Shown here piece after piece: positions 31,210 to 34,757 of a DNA stretch of 34,757 nucleotides. The DNA is from Pseudomonadota bacterium (GTDB taxonomy: Bacteria; Pseudomonadota; Alphaproteobacteria; Rhizobiales; Xanthobacteraceae). The stretch covers positions 1 to 34,757 of the forward strand of contig JAEYRD010000094.1 of NCBI GenBank assembly GCA_023435725.1, in the 5' to 3' direction. The first letter of the stretch is position 1; each line of letters starts with the position of its first letter. The translations under genes and the position numbers were made by a program. The notes beneath the pieces are model-generated. The model worked only from the letters and a program-made list of their open reading frames with translations, ran no database searches and was not told where the DNA came from.

Positions 31210-32832
31210 TCACGCCGCCGGCGCGCGTTCCTTGCGCCCCGGGACTGCCGCGAGCAGCTCGCGCGTATACGCATGCTCTGGCGCGGCGAAGAGCTCCGCG
31301 GTCGGCTTCAGCTCGACGATGGCGCCGCGTTGCATCACTGCGATGCGGTCGCAGATTTGGGCTGCGACGCGCAGATCGTGGGTGATGAACAGCATCGAGA
31401 GGCCGAGGCGCGCCTTGAGGTCTTCGAGCAGTCTCAGCACCTGCGCCTGCACGGAGACGTCGAGCGCGGAGACGGCTTCATCGGCGACGATGATCTCGGG
31501 CTCGAGCGCGAGCGCACGCGCAATGCCGATGCGCTGGCGCTGGCCGCCGGAGAATTCATGCGGATAGCGTTCGAGGGCGCCGGCATCGAGGCCGACCATC
31601 GCGAGGAGATCGCGGGCGCGGTCGAACGCCACCTTCGGATCGGTGCCGGCCGCGATCGGGCCGTCGGCGATGATGTGGCCGATCTTGCGGCGCGGATTGA
31701 GGGACGCGAACGGATCCTGAAAGATCATCTGGATGCGATGGCGCTCGGCGCGCAGCGCCTTGCCCGAGAGCTGGGTAAGATCGGTGTCGCCGATCCGTAC
31801 CGTGCCGCGGTCGGCCTCGATCAGCCGCATCACGAGGCGCGCCACCGACGACTTGCCGGAGCCGGACTCGCCGACGAGGCCGAGCGTCTCGCCCTTGAGG
31901 ATGTTGAAGTTGACCTCGCGCGCGGCATCGACGCGGCGGTCCTCGCAAAACCAGCCGCCGGAGGTGACGTAGGTCTTGTCGAGCCCGATCACCTCGACCG
32001 CCCTGGCCCGGTCGTCGAGGGGGCTGCGCGCCGGCGGGTCCATCGACGGCACGGCGGCGAGCAGCGCCTTGGTGTAGTCGTGCTGCGGCTCGTTGAAGAC
32101 GGCGGAGGAGGGACCTTCCTCCACGACCTTGCCGTGGCGGAGCACCACGACCTGGTCGGCGATATCTGCGACCACGCCGAAATCATGAGTGATGAACATC
32201 ACCGCCATGTTGCGGTTGCGCTGGAGATTGCGGATCAGCTTGAGGATCTGCGCCTGCGTTGTGACGTCGAGCGCGGTGGTCGGCTCGTCCGCGACCAGCA
32301 CCGCGGGCTCGAGCGCGAGCGCCATCGCGATCATGGCGCGCTGGCGCTGGCCGCCGGAGAGCTGGTGCGGATAGGCGCGCACGATGCGCTCGGGGTCGGG
32401 CAGGCCGACCTCGCGCGCCAGCGCCAGCGCTCTTGCGCGGCGCTCCTTCGGCGTGAGCAGGCCGTGCGCCTCGAACATCTCCGCCATCTGGTCGCCGATC
32501 CGCATCAACGGATTGAGCGCGGTCATCGGCTCCTGGAAAATCATCGCGAGGCGGCGGCCGCGCAAATCGCGCCAGCCGTCGTCATCCAACTTGAGCAGGT
32601 CGCGGCCTTCGAACTGGATCTCGCCGGAGGCGACGCTCACCGTGTCCGGCAACAGGCCCATCAGCGCATGCGCGCACATCGACTTGCCGGAGCCGGATTC
32701 GCCGACGACGCAGACGATCTTGCCGGGCCGCAGATCGAGCGAGACGCCGTCGACGGCGAAGGGACGCTCGGCGCCCTTGGGCAACGCAATCCGCAAGTTC
32801 TTGATCGAGACGGCGGGTGGTGCGGTCATCAT
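31210..32832 (-). CDS. Dipeptide/oligopeptide ABC transporter, fused double ATPase
   Basis: This 540-residue protein fuses two OppD/OppF-type ATPases in one chain, as in YejF and GsiA. Domain 1 has Walker A at 44-51 (GESGSGKS), signature LSGGQ at 158-162 and Walker B VLVADEP at 178-184. Domain 2 has Walker A at 321-328, FSGGQ at 427-431 and Walker B IIVADEA at 446-452. In Walker B of domain 2 the residue after the Glu is Ala where Pro is usual. It energises uptake by the two adjacent permeases. The GGGAGGG ribosome site precedes the ATG; a second ATG follows directly, so the start may be three bases later. It is the last gene of the operon and abuts the permease stop. Confidence 0.95.
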   Translation of the reverse strand: MMTAPPAVSIKNLRIALPKGAERPFAVDGVSLDLRPGKIVCVVGESGSGKSMCAHALMGLLPDTVSVASGEIQFEGRDLLKLDDDGWRDLRGRRLAMIFQEPMTALNPLMRIGDQMAEMFEAHGLLTPKERRARALALAREVGLPDPERIVRAYPHQLSGGQRQRAMIAMALALEPAVLVADEPTTALDVTTQAQILKLIRNLQRNRNMAVMFITHDFGVVADIADQVVVLRHGKVVEEGPSSAVFNEPQHDYTKALLAAVPSMDPPARSPLDDRARAVEVIGLDKTYVTSGGWFCEDRRVDAAREVNFNILKGETLGLVGESGSGKSSVARLVMRLIEADRGTVRIGDTDLTQLSGKALRAERHRIQMIFQDPFASLNPRRKIGHIIADGPIAAGTDPKVAFDRARDLLAMVGLDAGALERYPHEFSGGQRQRIGIARALALEPEIIVADEAVSALDVSVQAQVLRLLEDLKARLGLSMLFITHDLRVAAQICDRIAVMQRGAIVELKPTAELFAAPEHAYTRELLAAVPGRKERAPAA

Positions 32833-33671
32833 CAGCGTCCCTCCCGCGACAGGCGCGGATTGAGCGCGTCGTTGAGGCCTTCGCCGATCAGGTTCAGCCC
32901 GAGCACCGAGATCAGGATCGCGACGCCCGGAAACACGGTGATCCACCAGGCCTGGCGGATCACGGTGCGGCCGGCGCCGACCATGTAGCCCCAGGAGATC
33001 AGGTTGGGGTCGCCGAGGCCGAGGAACGACAGCGAGGATTCCAGCAGGATTGCGGTCGCCACCATCAGCGAGGCCAGCACGATCACCGGTGACAGCGCAT
33101 TGGGCAGGATCTCGCGCAGGATGATCCAGGTGTTGCTCTGGCCGGTGACGACAGCGGCCTGGACGTATTCGCGCGTCCGCAGCGACAGCACCTCGCCGCG
33201 CACGAGGCGGGCGACCGGCGGCCAGCTCACCACCGCGATCGAGGCCACGATCGAATAGATCGAGGGCTGCAGGATCGCGACCAGCACGATCGCGAGCGCG
33301 AAGCTCGGGATGGTCTGGAAGAACTCGGTGAAGCGCATCAGGGCATCGTCGACCTTGCCGCCGAAATAGCCGGCCATGGCGCCGACCGGCACGCCGACGA
33401 TCAGCGCCACCAGCGTCGAGACCAGACCGACCAGCAGCGACACGCGGGCGCCGAAGATCATGCCGGCGAACACGTCGCGGCCGAGCGCGTCGGTGCCGAG
33501 CGGCACGGTCGAGAGCGTGAAGGGCGGCAGGAACGGCCGCTGCACCATGCGCCAGGGCGAGTTCGGGAACAGCATCGGTCCGAACACCGCGACGGCGATC
33601 GCAAAGAGGAGGATGATGAGCCCGATGACGCCGCTCGGGCTGCGCAGCATCGATTTCCAGAACTGTTTCAT
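32832..33671 (-). CDS. ABC transporter permease, DppC/OppC type
   Basis: This 279-residue inner-membrane permease of the peptide/nickel family has about six membrane helices. The cytoplasmic coupling motif is REYVQAAVVTGQSNTWIILREILPNALSPVIV (about 188-220), with E/G-containing EAA-like loop. The N-terminal LGTDALGRDVFAGMIFGARVSL block is typical of DppC proteins. It overlaps the DppB-like gene by four bases (ATGA) and touches the ATPase start by one base, so the three are translationally coupled. Confidence 0.95.
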   Translation of the reverse strand: MKQFWKSMLRSPSGVIGLIILLFAIAVAVFGPMLFPNSPWRMVQRPFLPPFTLSTVPLGTDALGRDVFAGMIFGARVSLLVGLVSTLVALIVGVPVGAMAGYFGGKVDDALMRFTEFFQTIPSFALAIVLVAILQPSIYSIVASIAVVSWPPVARLVRGEVLSLRTREYVQAAVVTGQSNTWIILREILPNALSPVIVLASLMVATAILLESSLSFLGLGDPNLISWGYMVGAGRTVIRQAWWITVFPGVAILISVLGLNLIGEGLNDALNPRLSREGR

Positions 33672-34639
33672 GAGGCGAATTCGATGCGCGGATCGACCAG
33701 GCGGTAGACCAGGTCGGTGATGAGGTTGAAGATCAGCACCATCGCCGAGCAGATCACGAAGACGCCGAGCAGGAGATTGTAGTCCCGCTGCAGCAGCGCG
33801 TCGTACATCAGGCGCCCGATGCCGGGCCAGGCAAACACGGTCTCGGTGATGACGGCGCCGCCGATCAGCGTGCCGGAATGCACGCCGGCCAGCGTCACGA
33901 CAGGCAGCAGCGCGTTGCGCAGCACGTGGCGGCGCTGGATCACTGCGTCGGAGAGGCCTTTCGCACGCGCCGTCTTGACGAAGTCGAGGCGTTTGACCTC
34001 CAGCATCGAGGCGCGCGTCATGCGGGTATAGGTCGCCATGAAGAACAGGCCGAGCGTCATCGCCGGCATGATCAGGTGCTTTGCGACGTCGATCACATGG
34101 GCAGGGCCGGTGAAATTGCCGCCGACCGTCTCGTAGCCGAAGCTCGGCAGCCAATCGACGGTGACCGAAAACAGGAGGATGCCCATCAGGGCCACCCAGA
34201 AGATCGGCATGGCGTAGAAGATCAGCGCGAACACCGTGACCGCGGTATCGAGCCAGGTCCCGGCGAAGCGCGCCGCCAAGGTGCCGAACAGCACGCCCAG
34301 CGCAAGCGAGATCGCGAACGCGGTCAGCGTCAGCAGCAGCGTCGCCGGCAGCCGTTCCATGATCAGCTTCGACACCGGGGCCTGCTGGCGGAAGGAGAAG
34401 CCGAGGTCGAGGGTGACAACACCCTTGACGTAGATGAAGAGCTGCTCGGGCAGCGGCTTGTCGAGGCCGAACTTTTCCCTGAGCTGCTTGACGAAGACCT
34501 GGTCGCTGGCGCCGGCTTCGCCAGCCATCACGACCGCGGGATCGCCGGGCGCAAGCCGGATCAGAAAGAAATTGAGGACGACGATCGCGAGCAGGACGAC
34601 CACGCCCTTCACGACACGCTGAGCGACGAAAGAGAGCAT
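33668..34639 (-). CDS. ABC transporter permease, DppB/OppB type
   Basis: This 323-residue permease opens the visible part of the operon. It starts MLSFVAQRVVKGVVVLLAIV, has the DppB signature RLAPGDPAV at about 28-36, and the coupling loop MLEVKRLDFVKTARAKGLSDAVIQRRHVLRNALLPVV (about 212-248). Six membrane helices are evident. The peptide-binding protein normally encoded upstream is not in the window; a repeat lies directly upstream of the gene. The substrate could be dipeptides, oligopeptides or related compounds. Confidence 0.95.
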   Translation of the reverse strand: MLSFVAQRVVKGVVVLLAIVVLNFFLIRLAPGDPAVVMAGEAGASDQVFVKQLREKFGLDKPLPEQLFIYVKGVVTLDLGFSFRQQAPVSKLIMERLPATLLLTLTAFAISLALGVLFGTLAARFAGTWLDTAVTVFALIFYAMPIFWVALMGILLFSVTVDWLPSFGYETVGGNFTGPAHVIDVAKHLIMPAMTLGLFFMATYTRMTRASMLEVKRLDFVKTARAKGLSDAVIQRRHVLRNALLPVVTLAGVHSGTLIGGAVITETVFAWPGIGRLMYDALLQRDYNLLLGVFVICSAMVLIFNLITDLVYRLVDPRIEFAS

Positions 34640-34685
34640 CTAGACTCGAATGCCAGTTGGTTGAGGCGGTCTCGCTGCGAGGAAC

Positions 34686-34735
34686 ACCTCTCCCCAACGG
34701 GGAGAGGTCGCGCCGAAGGCGCGGGTGAGGGGGCT
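34686..34735. repeat. Dispersed repeat (family D), third copy
   Basis: CACCTCTCCCCAACGGGGAGAGGTCGCGCCGAAGGCGCGGGTGAGGGGG is a palindromic relative of the elements at 22117-22262 and 24248-24312. It lies upstream of the peptide transporter operon, at the window edge. Confidence 0.65.
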
Positions 34736-34757
34736 CAGGTCCCACGAGGGAGTGCAA

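Noticed and set aside
31207..32988. A 593-codon open frame opposite the ABC ATPase gene.
   Set aside because: Antisense artefact of GC-rich codons; the minus strand carries clear Walker motifs.

Overview
The window is about 34.7 kb of GC-rich chromosome from an alphaproteobacterium of the Rhizobiales, most probably Bradyrhizobium or a close relative. Four things point that way: a 409-residue HemA, a split atpI-B-E-b'-b cluster on its own, the cox assembly order ctaB-ctaG-ctaE-surf1, and several dispersed palindromic repeats of the kind common in that genus. Most of it is core metabolism. No phage, transposase, tRNA, rRNA or CRISPR array was seen. The first 56 bases are an unbroken run of C, which looks like a sequencing or assembly artefact.

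Layout. 86-4083 (+) holds the end of an aa3 cytochrome c oxidase operon: ctaB, a 54-residue membrane protein, ctaG, ctaE, then after a terminator a DUF983 zinc-ribbon membrane protein and surf1. 4199-6631 holds a small NTF2/SnoaL-like protein and a divergent MoxY-like histidine kinase / NarL-type response regulator pair. A 562-bp gap follows, with a possible structured RNA ending in a terminator. 7194-10519 (+) is thrC (TTG start), an M16 peptidase and a GNAT acetyltransferase. 10664-11320 (+) is an exported protein of unknown function. A bidirectional terminator separates it from the F0 ATP synthase operon (11530-14167, -). 14526-15654 (+) holds an exported coiled-coil protein and a YjbQ-family protein.

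15724-21973 holds a metabolite:H+ symporter with a large extracytoplasmic insert (-), a LuxR-type response regulator (+) and, convergent to it, an 1169-residue hybrid kinase with a sodium:solute-symporter sensor domain (-). The last two match the CrbS/CrbR (MxtR/ErdR) acetate-signalling architecture. 22275-24226 holds hemA (-) and an aroQ paralogue (+), which diverge from a perfect FNR/FixK box. Then come an MBL-fold hydrolase, a chemoreceptor and an outer-membrane beta-barrel protein (all -), a small HTH protein (-), a possible 37-residue small ORF (+), repeats, a small exported protein (+), a PaaI-like thioesterase (-), two translationally coupled small genes (-), and a dipeptide/oligopeptide ABC transporter with a fused double ATPase and two permeases (-). 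The binding protein of that transporter is not in the window.

How the genes fit together. The ctaB/G/E/surf1 block, hemA and the F0 operon serve aerobic respiration (haem synthesis, oxidase maturation, ATP synthesis). The FixK-type box at hemA suggests oxygen control of haem synthesis. I did not find an obviously new multi-gene system. The items best worth checking are the candidate RNA before thrC, the leader/terminator structure between hemA and aroQ, an AroQ paralogue lacking a conserved active-site His, the CrbS/CrbR pair beside an unusual symporter, and the unexplained small coupled genes at 30640-31019.
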